A DNA stretch of 6,953 nt from Chloroflexota bacterium (GTDB lineage: Bacteria; Chloroflexota; Anaerolineae; Anaerolineales; DRMV01), in contig JAADFA010000156.1 of the NCBI GenBank assembly GCA_013153135.1, positions 1 to 6,953 of the forward strand, read 5' to 3'. Both the position numbers and the translations under genes were made by a program. The notes beneath the pieces are model-generated. The model was given only the letters and a program-made list of their open reading frames with translations, had not been told where the DNA came from and made no database searches. Below, piece after piece: positions 1 through 5,105 of the stretch (its first letter is position 1; the number at the start of each line of letters is the position of its first letter).

Positions 1-73
1 GCTCAAGGCGCGTTGTGCCTGGCTCAACGGTGACAGCCCTCTACGCCTTCCTCTCGCTACGTGACATTTCTAC
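1..73. other. Left edge, no assignable gene
   Basis: No gene can be assigned to the first ~70 bases. One plus-strand frame is open from base 2 to a TGA at 62-64, and another from base 3 to a TGA at 99. Either could be the tail of an upstream gene, but about 20-30 residues are too few to recognise, and neither shows a motif I know. The repeated hexamer ACATTT at 64-69 and 75-80 (11 bp apart) leads into the inverted repeat next to the rplU promoter. Confidence 0.3.
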
Positions 74-98
74 AACATTTGCGTGCACCCCAAATGTT
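74..98. promoter_or_regulatory. Inverted repeat abutting the rplU -35 box (candidate operator)
   Basis: AACATTTG at 74-81 is the exact reverse complement of CAAATGTT at 91-98, with a 9-bp spacer containing GTGCAC. The right arm ends on the first base of the -35 hexamer. A dyad at this position is typical of sites bound by activators or repressors. An extra ACATTT half-site lies 11 bp further out, about one helical turn. The repeat is seen directly. That a protein binds here is inference, and no regulator is encoded in the window. Confidence 0.45.
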
Positions 99-126
99 TG
101 ACAGATAAGAGTTGTGCGAGTATAAT
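98..126 (+). promoter_or_regulatory. Perfect-consensus sigma-70 promoter for rplU-rpmA-rpmE
   Basis: The -35 hexamer TTGACA (98-103) and the -10 hexamer TATAAT (121-126) are separated by exactly 17 bp, so both hexamers and the spacing match the housekeeping consensus in full. Transcription is expected to begin around 132-134, leaving a leader of about 78 nt before the rplU start. A perfect match is uncommon even for ribosomal protein operons and implies strong initiation, possibly offset by the downstream hairpin or the upstream dyad. Confidence 0.9.
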
Positions 127-131
127 GATAA

Positions 132-166
132 CCCCTACCCAGGGAAGAAGCGGGTGGGGCTTTTTT
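132..166 (+). terminator. Hairpin plus T-run at the 5' end of the rplU transcript (candidate attenuator)
   Basis: Bases 133-140 pair with 152-159 as eight pairs including one G-T wobble, closing an 11-nt loop. C160 and six T (161-166) follow, the form of an intrinsic terminator. It lies downstream of the consensus promoter, so transcripts starting near 133 carry the stem at their extreme 5' end. A competing small hairpin, CCCT (133-136) with AGGG (141-144) and a 4-nt loop, uses the same left arm and would exclude the terminator fold. Alternatively it ends transcription arriving from upstream of the window, or is a 5' stabilising stem-loop. Confidence 0.6.
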
Positions 167-192
167 GTGTGCCTCGCTCCCCCTGGTAGAGA

Positions 193-204
193 CCTCGCGG
201 GAGG
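193..204 (+). promoter_or_regulatory. rplU Shine-Dalgarno inside a small hairpin
   Basis: The SD GGAGG (200-204) lies 6 nt before the rplU ATG. CCTC (193-196) can pair with GAGG (201-204) around a GCGG loop, hiding most of the SD. GCCTC at 171-175 can compete for the same bases. Such switching suits autoregulated ribosomal protein mRNAs, but the stem is only 4 bp and chance is quite possible. Confidence 0.4.
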
Positions 205-210
205 CTGGCG

Positions 211-528
211 ATGTACGCAATTATCGAAGCGCAAGGCCATCAGTATAAAGTAACGCCTGGCAGCATCCTTGAAGTCGATCGCCTCAAGCAGGAACCTGGC
301 GACGAAGTTGTGTTCGAGCGGGTCCTGCTGGTGGCGACGGAGGATGGTCAGGTTCATGTGGGTGCGCCCGTGGTCGAGGGCGCGCGCGTGCGTGCACGAG
401 TCAAAGAGCATTTCCGCGGGCCAAAGATCTTGGTCTTCAAGTACAAACCACGCAAACGTTACCGCCGACGTCGCGGCCATCGATCCGAACTCACCCGATT
501 GGTCGTTGAGGCGATCGAGATGCCGTAA
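211..528 (+). CDS. rplU: 50S ribosomal protein L21
   Basis: Encodes a 105-residue protein close to the usual L21 length of about 103. L21 is a beta-barrel protein of the large subunit that binds 23S rRNA and is located near L20. The N-terminus MYAIIEAQGHQYKV is the classic L21 opening. The highly basic C-terminal signature, with KILVFKYKPRKRYRRRRG followed by HRSELT at about residues 71-94, is the rRNA-contacting loop typical of the family. The ATG at 211 follows GGAGG by 6 nt. It is first in a tight operon, 22 nt before rpmA. L21 and L27 genes are almost universally adjacent in bacteria. obgE, which often follows them, is not next here; rpmE is. Confidence 0.97.
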   Translation: MYAIIEAQGHQYKVTPGSILEVDRLKQEPGDEVVFERVLLVATEDGQVHVGAPVVEGARVRARVKEHFRGPKILVFKYKPRKRYRRRRGHRSELTRLVVEAIEMP

Positions 529-550
529 CCTGGACGAAAGGAGGTTGGCC

Positions 551-820
551 ATGGCTCACAAGAAAGGTAGTGGTTCCAGCCGTAACGGTCGGGATAGCAT
601 TTCTAAACGCTTGGGCGTCAAGCGCTACGGTGGTCAGTGGGTCCGGGCGGGGCACATCCTTGTCCGCCAACGAGGGACGCGCATCCTGCCCGGCCGCAAT
701 GTGGGCGTTGGTCGGGATTACACCTTGTACGCCAAGGTGGATGGCATTGTGCGCTTTGAAACCGTGCGAGGTGGTCGCAAGCGGGTGAGCGTGGAGCCTA
801 TAGATAGCACGGTTGCCTAA
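551..820 (+). CDS. rpmA: 50S ribosomal protein L27
   Basis: Encodes 89 residues, the normal L27 length. L27 lies at the peptidyl-transferase centre, and its flexible N-terminus approaches the CCA end of P-site tRNA. MAHKKGSGSSRNGRDS followed by KRLGVKRYGGQ and VRQRGTR is diagnostic. The N-terminus begins directly with MAHKKG, so the cleavable N-terminal extension found in Firmicutes L27 is absent. The DHT often seen in L27 is DYT here. The start at 551 is set by a near-perfect SD, AAGGAGG at 538-544, 6 nt upstream. The same frame is open back to an ATG at 269 inside rplU, but that extension is an overlapping shadow. The gene sits 22 nt after rplU and 34 nt before rpmE. Confidence 0.97.
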   Translation: MAHKKGSGSSRNGRDSISKRLGVKRYGGQWVRAGHILVRQRGTRILPGRNVGVGRDYTLYAKVDGIVRFETVRGGRKRVSVEPIDSTVA

Positions 821-854
821 CCCCTCGCCTCGCGCGAACCCAAGGAGTTGTATC

Positions 855-1328
855 ATGAAGAAGGGCATTCATCCCAAATATTACTGGGACGCTAAAGTCA
901 TTTGCGCCTGTGGGAACACTTGGACCACGGGAGCAACAGTCCCGGTCATCCGCGTTGAGGTGTGCTCCAAATGTCACCCGTTCTTTACGGGCGAACAGCG
1001 TATCGTGGATACCGAAGGGCAAGTGGACCGCTTCTTGAAGAAGCTGCGCATTGCCGAAGAGCGCCGCAAGGCAGCTGAAGAACGGCGCCGCTTGCGCACT
1101 TCGCCCCAACGCCCGGTAAGCGATTTGCCCTTGCCCAAGCGGTACATCCAAGCCCTGCTTGAAGCCGGTTACGAGACCGTGGGAGCCATCCTAACTCAAA
1201 TGGAGAGCAACCCCAAGGCACTGGTCGAAATCCCCGGTCTGGGCCATAAAGGGTTTATCGACCTGCGCAAGACCCTGCGCCGCGAAGGCTTTACGCTGCC
1301 CGCGGCAGCCGACCAAATCCCCGTGTAA
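855..1328 (+). CDS. rpmE: 50S ribosomal protein L31 fused to an RNA polymerase alpha-CTD-like domain
   Basis: Encodes 157 residues, about twice the usual 65-75. Residues 1-65 are a standard zinc-type L31: MKKGIHPKYY opening, CxC (C17, C19) and CxxC (C37, C40) zinc ligands, and SKCHPFFTG. L31 bridges the central protuberance and the small-subunit head. Residues 60-82 form a charged, probably helical linker rich in E, R and K. Residues about 86-148 resemble the alpha-subunit C-terminal domain: RPVSDLPLPKR, an AGYETVGAIL helix, then IPGLGHKG and a final helix. By eye, R96 and K132 align with E. coli alpha R265 and K298, which contact DNA. The start at 855 follows AAGGAG (842-847) by 7 nt, and a strong terminator follows. 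L31 identity is secure; the nature of the extra domain is inferred from motif resemblance. Confidence 0.93.
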   Translation: MKKGIHPKYYWDAKVICACGNTWTTGATVPVIRVEVCSKCHPFFTGEQRIVDTEGQVDRFLKKLRIAEERRKAAEERRRLRTSPQRPVSDLPLPKRYIQALLEAGYETVGAILTQMESNPKALVEIPGLGHKGFIDLRKTLRREGFTLPAAADQIPV

Positions 1329-1350
1329 TCTATCTACCCTAGGGTGCAAG

Positions 1351-1378
1351 AAGCCCCCCGGCATACCGGGGGGCTTTT
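1351..1378 (+). terminator. Intrinsic terminator after rpmE, possibly bidirectional
   Basis: Bases 1351-1361 pair perfectly with 1366-1376 (11 bp, including six consecutive C-G pairs) around a CATA loop, with T at 1375-1378. It lies 22 nt after the rpmE stop. Read on the minus strand, the same stem is followed by TTCTTG, a poorer tract. It may still help end the convergent operon, whose last stop codon is at 1414-1416. Confidence 0.93.
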
Positions 1379-1413
1379 GCGTGTGTTAACGATGCCCGTC
1401 CAACCCATCCGGG

Positions 1414-2526
1414 CTACTCAAAGGGAGTTTTCCCCGTGGGATCCCAAACATACACCCAATCCCCCAGCTGGGCCCAGGCATAGAGCCACGCAGCATCGGT
1501 CAGACTCAAATTGACACATCCATGCGTGAGCCGAAAGCCAAACACGTCATGCCAATATGCACCGTGCAACGCGCGCTCTCCATCGTAGTACATCGTCCAC
1601 GGTACATCTTCAATTAGGTACGCATCCGATTTGTCCGCGGCAAACGCGCCGCGCATGGTCTCCGTCGGAAGCTTCTCAGCAATGCGGAACACCCCTTGCC
1701 GAGTGTAAAACTGACCCGTCCCGGTCGAAACAAGGGTAGCCGCGATAAGACGGCCGTCTTCGTACACAGCCAACGTTTGCTCCGCAACATTGACCTCAAT
1801 CCAGCGGTCGGAAGGCACCTCAGGAGGAGGTTCCGTTCGCGGATGAACTTCCGCAATACGCACAGCCTCGACCCACTGCTCCGGCCCTATACGCAGCCAA
1901 CGATACGGGCCAACCAAACGCTCCTCATAAATATGTACCAGGGCACGCCGAGGCAAAGACCACGCGTACCAATCGCGCGTTTCATAACCCGGCGAAGCTT
2001 TCACGCGCACCCCGTCAAAGCGTGCCCAGCCAAAGGGACGTACTGGGCTCTGGCGAGGGAAGAGATAACCACGGAAACGAGAAGGAGTCACGGGGCGCAG
2101 ATCTTCACCGTTCATCCAGTAGCCATCACCTACATGATAGACCAATCGGCGCCCGACGCGCTGCGTTTTATCATACGAAACATAAACCAAACCACGGAAA
2201 GTTCGAATGGGGTCAAGGGCTTCTGCGGCAGCCTGAGGAGAAGGATAAAAACGGGCAGCCTCCGTCACAACACGGGCATAATGCAGCCTTTCGTCCGGCA
2301 AACGATACCACTTGGCAGGGATGGGTACCCCTGGGAAATCATCGTACCAGGGGTGCACAGACAGAACGAAAGGCTGGACAAAGGCCTCAGGTGCGCTGTC
2401 TGCGCACGCGTCTGGACCTGCGACCGCGGGGAGGCACACCGCAGTGCCTTGATACGGCTCCGGGGAAGCAGCCAACCCCACCATAAGCACAAGCAGCGCG
2501 GCGAGAAGTTCAGAACGCATCCGCAT
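1414..2526 (-). CDS. Exported L,D-transpeptidase (YkuD domain)
   Basis: Encodes 370 residues. Residues 5-20 are a hydrophobic signal peptide or membrane anchor preceded by two arginines, so the enzyme acts outside the membrane. Residues about 40-235 form an accessory region I cannot assign to a named family; its end (about 165-226) has the look of a small beta-rich wall-binding or SH3-like module. Residues about 241-361 are a YkuD catalytic domain, with H321 and the signature THGCVN (334-339); C337 is the expected nucleophile. Such enzymes make 3-3 peptidoglycan cross-links or attach proteins to the wall, and the exact reaction cannot be read from sequence. The ATG at 2526 follows AGAGG (2538-2534) by 7 nt; a second ATG at 2520 is less well placed. 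It is the last gene of the rimO operon, 27 nt after the phosphatase. Confidence 0.92.
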   Translation of the reverse strand: MRMRSELLAALLVLMVGLAASPEPYQGTAVCLPAVAGPDACADSAPEAFVQPFVLSVHPWYDDFPGVPIPAKWYRLPDERLHYARVVTEAARFYPSPQAAAEALDPIRTFRGLVYVSYDKTQRVGRRLVYHVGDGYWMNGEDLRPVTPSRFRGYLFPRQSPVRPFGWARFDGVRVKASPGYETRDWYAWSLPRRALVHIYEERLVGPYRWLRIGPEQWVEAVRIAEVHPRTEPPPEVPSDRWIEVNVAEQTLAVYEDGRLIAATLVSTGTGQFYTRQGVFRIAEKLPTETMRGAFAADKSDAYLIEDVPWTMYYDGERALHGAYWHDVFGFRLTHGCVNLSLTDAAWLYAWAQLGDWVYVWDPTGKTPFE

Positions 2527-2553
2527 GGTGCGACCTCTGCAAGCGAAGAATGC

Positions 2554-3558
2554 TTATCCCACCACGCGGCGTAAGGCCATAAGGACGGGCTCGTGCAGCA
2601 AGCCATTGGTGGCCAAAACGCCCCGATTGCGTGCCAAGGTAAGCCCCTGGCTAAAATCGAGGGCGCGACCATCAAGGTCGGTCACGCGGCCCCCAGCTTC
2701 AATAACCAATAACGCGCCAGCAGCTTGGTCCCAAATCTTTTCTTTATAATCCGGCCGTTGAGGAGGAGGAATCCGAAGGTAAATTTCGGCAGCACCAGCT
2801 GCAAGCAAAGCATATTTAGCCTGGCTATCCAGACGTACAGGTGGCCGATGCACGCCCAAAACATGCATGAGTGCGTCAATCTGTTCCTCATGGGTATGAG
2901 CTGCTTCAAATGAGCGCAGCACCCGAGCCTGGGCAGGGTTGGCCACCGAAGAAACCCGCAACCGGCGCCAATTCTCCTCGGAGATCAAAGGCGACCACCA
3001 TGCTCCCACGCCGGGGGCGGCTACAGCGAGTACACCCATGTCCGATACCCTGGCTGGGTCGCTCTCTCCCAACAATGCCTCCGGTGCCAGTCTCGGACAT
3101 GCCAAACCCGCCCATTGGATGCGACCCTGGTCGATCAGCGCTAGAGCCACCGCGTAGTGGGCCCCGCGCAAAAAGCCTTTGGTTCCGTCTACGGGGTCAA
3201 GCACCCACATGCGCGCGTGCGCGACGCCACGGTTGTGTGCAAGCCAAGCCTCCACATCATCCCAACGGGCTTTGGGGCGCACCAGATGGACAGCTTGAAG
3301 CACCCACGCGCGCACTTCATTAGGTATGGTGCGCCACGTCGCGAGGTCCTCTTCCGCGAGCAAAGGCGTATCCGGATCGTAGGTCATTAGCCACGCGGAC
3401 ACTACGGCCTGCGCGGCAAAATCCGCCGCGGTCACAGGCGAACGATCAGCTTTCGTCACTGCGCGGGTACCCAAGCGTTGCTGCACAACGCGGGTTACGC
3501 GCGCGGCATCACGCAAGGCCGCGAGGGCCCATCGAGGCTCAACAGGCATGGCGTTCAT
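2554..3558 (-). CDS. 3'(2'),5'-bisphosphate nucleotidase, Hal2/CysQ type
   Basis: Encodes 334 residues of the lithium-sensitive, magnesium-dependent phosphatase superfamily. Metal-site motifs appear in order: K36-x-D38-x-S40-P-V-T43-x-x-D46, AEED at 68-71, WVLDPVDGTKGF at 118-129 (D121, D124), and IWDQAAGALLVIEAGG at 275-290 (D277). DPVDGTKGFLRG, and the length near that of yeast Hal2, favour a nucleotidase that removes the 3'-phosphate of PAP, a sulfate-assimilation by-product, over a plain inositol monophosphatase. Substrate remains inferred, and no sulfur genes are nearby. The start at 3558 overlaps the rimO stop as ATGA, with AGGAGG (3572-3567) 8 nt upstream, which implies translational coupling. 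A later in-frame ATG at 3549 is too far from that SD. The enzyme should be cytosolic; I see no signal peptide. Confidence 0.88.
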   Translation of the reverse strand: MNAMPVEPRWALAALRDAARVTRVVQQRLGTRAVTKADRSPVTAADFAAQAVVSAWLMTYDPDTPLLAEEDLATWRTIPNEVRAWVLQAVHLVRPKARWDDVEAWLAHNRGVAHARMWVLDPVDGTKGFLRGAHYAVALALIDQGRIQWAGLACPRLAPEALLGESDPARVSDMGVLAVAAPGVGAWWSPLISEENWRRLRVSSVANPAQARVLRSFEAAHTHEEQIDALMHVLGVHRPPVRLDSQAKYALLAAGAAEIYLRIPPPQRPDYKEKIWDQAAGALLVIEAGGRVTDLDGRALDFSQGLTLARNRGVLATNGLLHEPVLMALRRVVG

Positions 3559-4949
3559 GCGCGGCGCCTCCTGCGTTTGCGCCGTCGTGGAGAAGCGGCG
3601 CGCTCCGTGCGCGGCTTCGCCTTGGCCGGAACACCCACCAGGTCATACGCCATCGCAGCCGTAATACGAACTGGGACCAATTCGCCCACGGGCAACACGC
3701 CTTCAACCAGAACCAGCCCGTCGATTTCCGGCGCATCGCGGTACGAACGCCCCACGGATAAGCCGTGCTCCTCATCTACCCCTTCAATGAGCACGTCAAG
3801 CACCTTGCCCACTTGAGCCTGGTTGCGGGCCAGTGAAATGGGCTGTTGCGTGGCCATGAGACGCTCCCAGCGTTCTTGTTTCACCTCGGGCGGAATGGGA
3901 TCGCCCAACGCGGCACTGGCTGTACCTTCCTCATAGGAAAAACGGAACGCGCCAACCCGATCAAATTGGATCTCTCGGATGAAATCCAGAAGCGTTTGAA
4001 ATTCCTCCTCCGTCTCGCCTGGATAGCCAACTATGAACGTCGTACGCAGGGCCACCTGGGGAATGGCCGCGCGGATCTTCTCGAGCGTGCGATAAACCCA
4101 GTCCATGTTGGCCGGGCGGCGCATCCGTCGCAAGGTGGCCGGATGCGCGTGCTGCAAGGGCATGTCGAGATAGGGCACAATTTGGGGACGCGTGGCCATA
4201 ACCTCAATCAGACGATCCGTTACATAGCCGGGATAAGCATAAAGGACGCGAATCCACGGCACATCAGGAACTGCATCGGTCAGGGCCTCAAGCAGTTGCG
4301 CGAGGCCATCTTTCATGCCTAAATCATGACCGTAATCGGTTGTATCCTGAGCAATCAAGATGATCTCTCGCACACCAGCATCACGCAACAAGCGCGCTTC
4401 TTGAATAATTGTGTCCATAGGTCGACTTACTAAGGTCCCCTTGATCAGGGGGATCGCGCAAAATGCACAAGGCCGACGGCAGCCATCTGCGATCTTGAGG
4501 TACGCGCTACCACCTTGAATAGCCACACGGGGAACGCCGCGCTCGTCACGCCCCACAGTAGGCGTTTCGGGGAGGTGATACAACGGTTCCGGATGGGGCC
4601 GTTTTCGCAAACGCCGGATTAGGTCAAGGATGTCCATCCAACGCCGGGTACCAATGATGCCATCCACCCCAGGGACCCGCTGCGCGACCTCCTGCCCATA
4701 GCGTTGGGTCAGGCAACCGGCCGCGATGAGAAATTGCCCCGGACGCTTTTGTTGGGCGAGTTCCTGCAAAACGCGATAAGATTCCTCCCGAGCAGGCGCG
4801 ATAAAGCCGCACGTATTGACGATAAGCACATCCGCCACGGCGGGGTCATCGGTAGCCTGGTAGCCCGCACGGGCCAAGAGCTCAGCTATGGATTGGGAGT
4901 CAACAGTATTCTTCGCGCATCCCAGAGAGACAATATAAAACTGAGGCAT
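3555..4949 (-). CDS. rimO: Ribosomal protein S12 methylthiotransferase RimO
   Basis: Encodes a 464-residue radical SAM enzyme of the methylthiotransferase family. RimO adds a methylthio group to a conserved aspartate of ribosomal protein S12. The N-terminal domain has three cluster cysteines: C11 in SLGCAKN, C47 in NTCGF and C79 in AGCLTQRY. The radical SAM domain carries DGCRRPCAFC (C157, C161, C164, CxxxCxxC). A TRAM domain spans about 373-440. SYRDAPEIDG (402-411) is the TRAM sequence typical of RimO rather than MiaB. The protein ends in an unusual basic tail, nine Arg/Lys in a row (455-463), whose codons overlap the SD of the next gene. The ATG at 4949 follows TTGGAG by 6 nt. It is the first gene of an apparent three-gene operon. 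It acts in the cytosol on the ribosome, matching the ribosomal theme of the window. Confidence 0.95.
   Translation of the reverse strand: MPQFYIVSLGCAKNTVDSQSIAELLARAGYQATDDPAVADVLIVNTCGFIAPAREESYRVLQELAQQKRPGQFLIAAGCLTQRYGQEVAQRVPGVDGIIGTRRWMDILDLIRRLRKRPHPEPLYHLPETPTVGRDERGVPRVAIQGGSAYLKIADGCRRPCAFCAIPLIKGTLVSRPMDTIIQEARLLRDAGVREIILIAQDTTDYGHDLGMKDGLAQLLEALTDAVPDVPWIRVLYAYPGYVTDRLIEVMATRPQIVPYLDMPLQHAHPATLRRMRRPANMDWVYRTLEKIRAAIPQVALRTTFIVGYPGETEEEFQTLLDFIREIQFDRVGAFRFSYEEGTASAALGDPIPPEVKQERWERLMATQQPISLARNQAQVGKVLDVLIEGVDEEHGLSVGRSYRDAPEIDGLVLVEGVLPVGELVPVRITAAMAYDLVGVPAKAKPRTERAASPRRRKRRRRRA
3567..3572 (-). promoter_or_regulatory. Shine-Dalgarno of the bisphosphate nucleotidase inside the rimO 3' end
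   Basis: AGGAGG on the minus strand lies within the codons for the polybasic RimO tail, 8 nt before the ATG at 3558 that overlaps the rimO stop. It fixes the start of the downstream gene and suggests that ribosomes finishing rimO feed its translation. Confidence 0.8.
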
Positions 4950-4952
4950 AGC

Positions 4953-5012
4953 CTACTCCAAGAGCAGGGTCTCAAGCCATGGGGAGAGTGTAACACAAGG
5001 CTCTTGGAGTAG
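4953..5012 (-). promoter_or_regulatory. 13-bp perfect inverted repeat in the rimO leader, covering its SD
   Basis: CTACTCCAAGAGC (4953-4965) is the exact reverse complement of GCTCTTGGAGTAG (5000-5012), with 34 bp between them. On the rimO-sense strand the promoter-proximal arm is 5000-5012. The rimO-proximal arm contains the SD core GGAG (4959-4956), 6 nt before the ATG. If transcription starts upstream of 5012, the RNA can form a 13-bp stem that buries the SD, a translational off-state. If it starts inside the repeat, the arms could instead be paired operator sites. The repeat is certain; its role is inferred. Confidence 0.6.
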
Positions 5013-5016
5013 CCAA
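4987..5016 (-). promoter_or_regulatory. Candidate extended -10 promoter for rimO
   Basis: On the minus strand, TTGGCT (5016-5011) and TACACT (4992-4987) are 18 bp apart, each matching four of six consensus positions. A TG lies one base before the -10, making it an extended -10. Initiation would fall near 4980, inside the inverted-repeat loop. This is a moderate match only; no better candidate stands out between the 5063-5088 terminator and the rimO start. Confidence 0.35.
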
Positions 5017-5062
5017 GATGTGGTAGCGCTGACCGGCACCTCACGCCCTTTGCGCAGGAATG

Positions 5063-5088
5063 AAAAAACCGCCCGCGTGAACGGGCGG
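5063..5088 (-). terminator. Intrinsic terminator of the R3H ATPase gene
   Basis: On the minus strand, CCGCCCG and CGGGCGG (5088-5082 and 5075-5069) form a 7-bp GC-only stem with a 6-nt loop, followed directly by six T (5068-5063). It lies 17 nt past the stop codon at 5106-5108 and separates this gene from the rimO operon. Confidence 0.9.
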
Positions 5089-5105
5089 CGAAAATTCAAG
5101 GCTAG

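Noticed and set aside
70..552. 160-residue minus-strand open frame across the rplU promoter and gene
   Set aside because: It is antisense to rplU and its promoter, with no recognisable domain, and is a shadow of rplU.
269..820. 183-residue plus-strand open frame containing L27
   Set aside because: Its first 94 codons overlap rplU in another frame. Real L27 begins at 551 after an excellent SD.
1696..2574. 292-residue plus-strand open frame opposite the L,D-transpeptidase
   Set aside because: The minus-strand gene has a signal peptide, SD and YkuD active site. The plus-strand product has no family features and reads as a low-complexity shadow.
2554..3558. Assignment as inositol monophosphatase
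   Set aside because: Same superfamily, but DPVDGTKGFLRG and the greater length match the Hal2/CysQ nucleotidase branch better. Substrate is still inferred.
3555..4949. Assignment as MiaB (tRNA methylthiotransferase)
   Set aside because: The SLGCAKN opening and SYRDAPEIDG in the TRAM region are RimO-like; MiaB has different signatures there.
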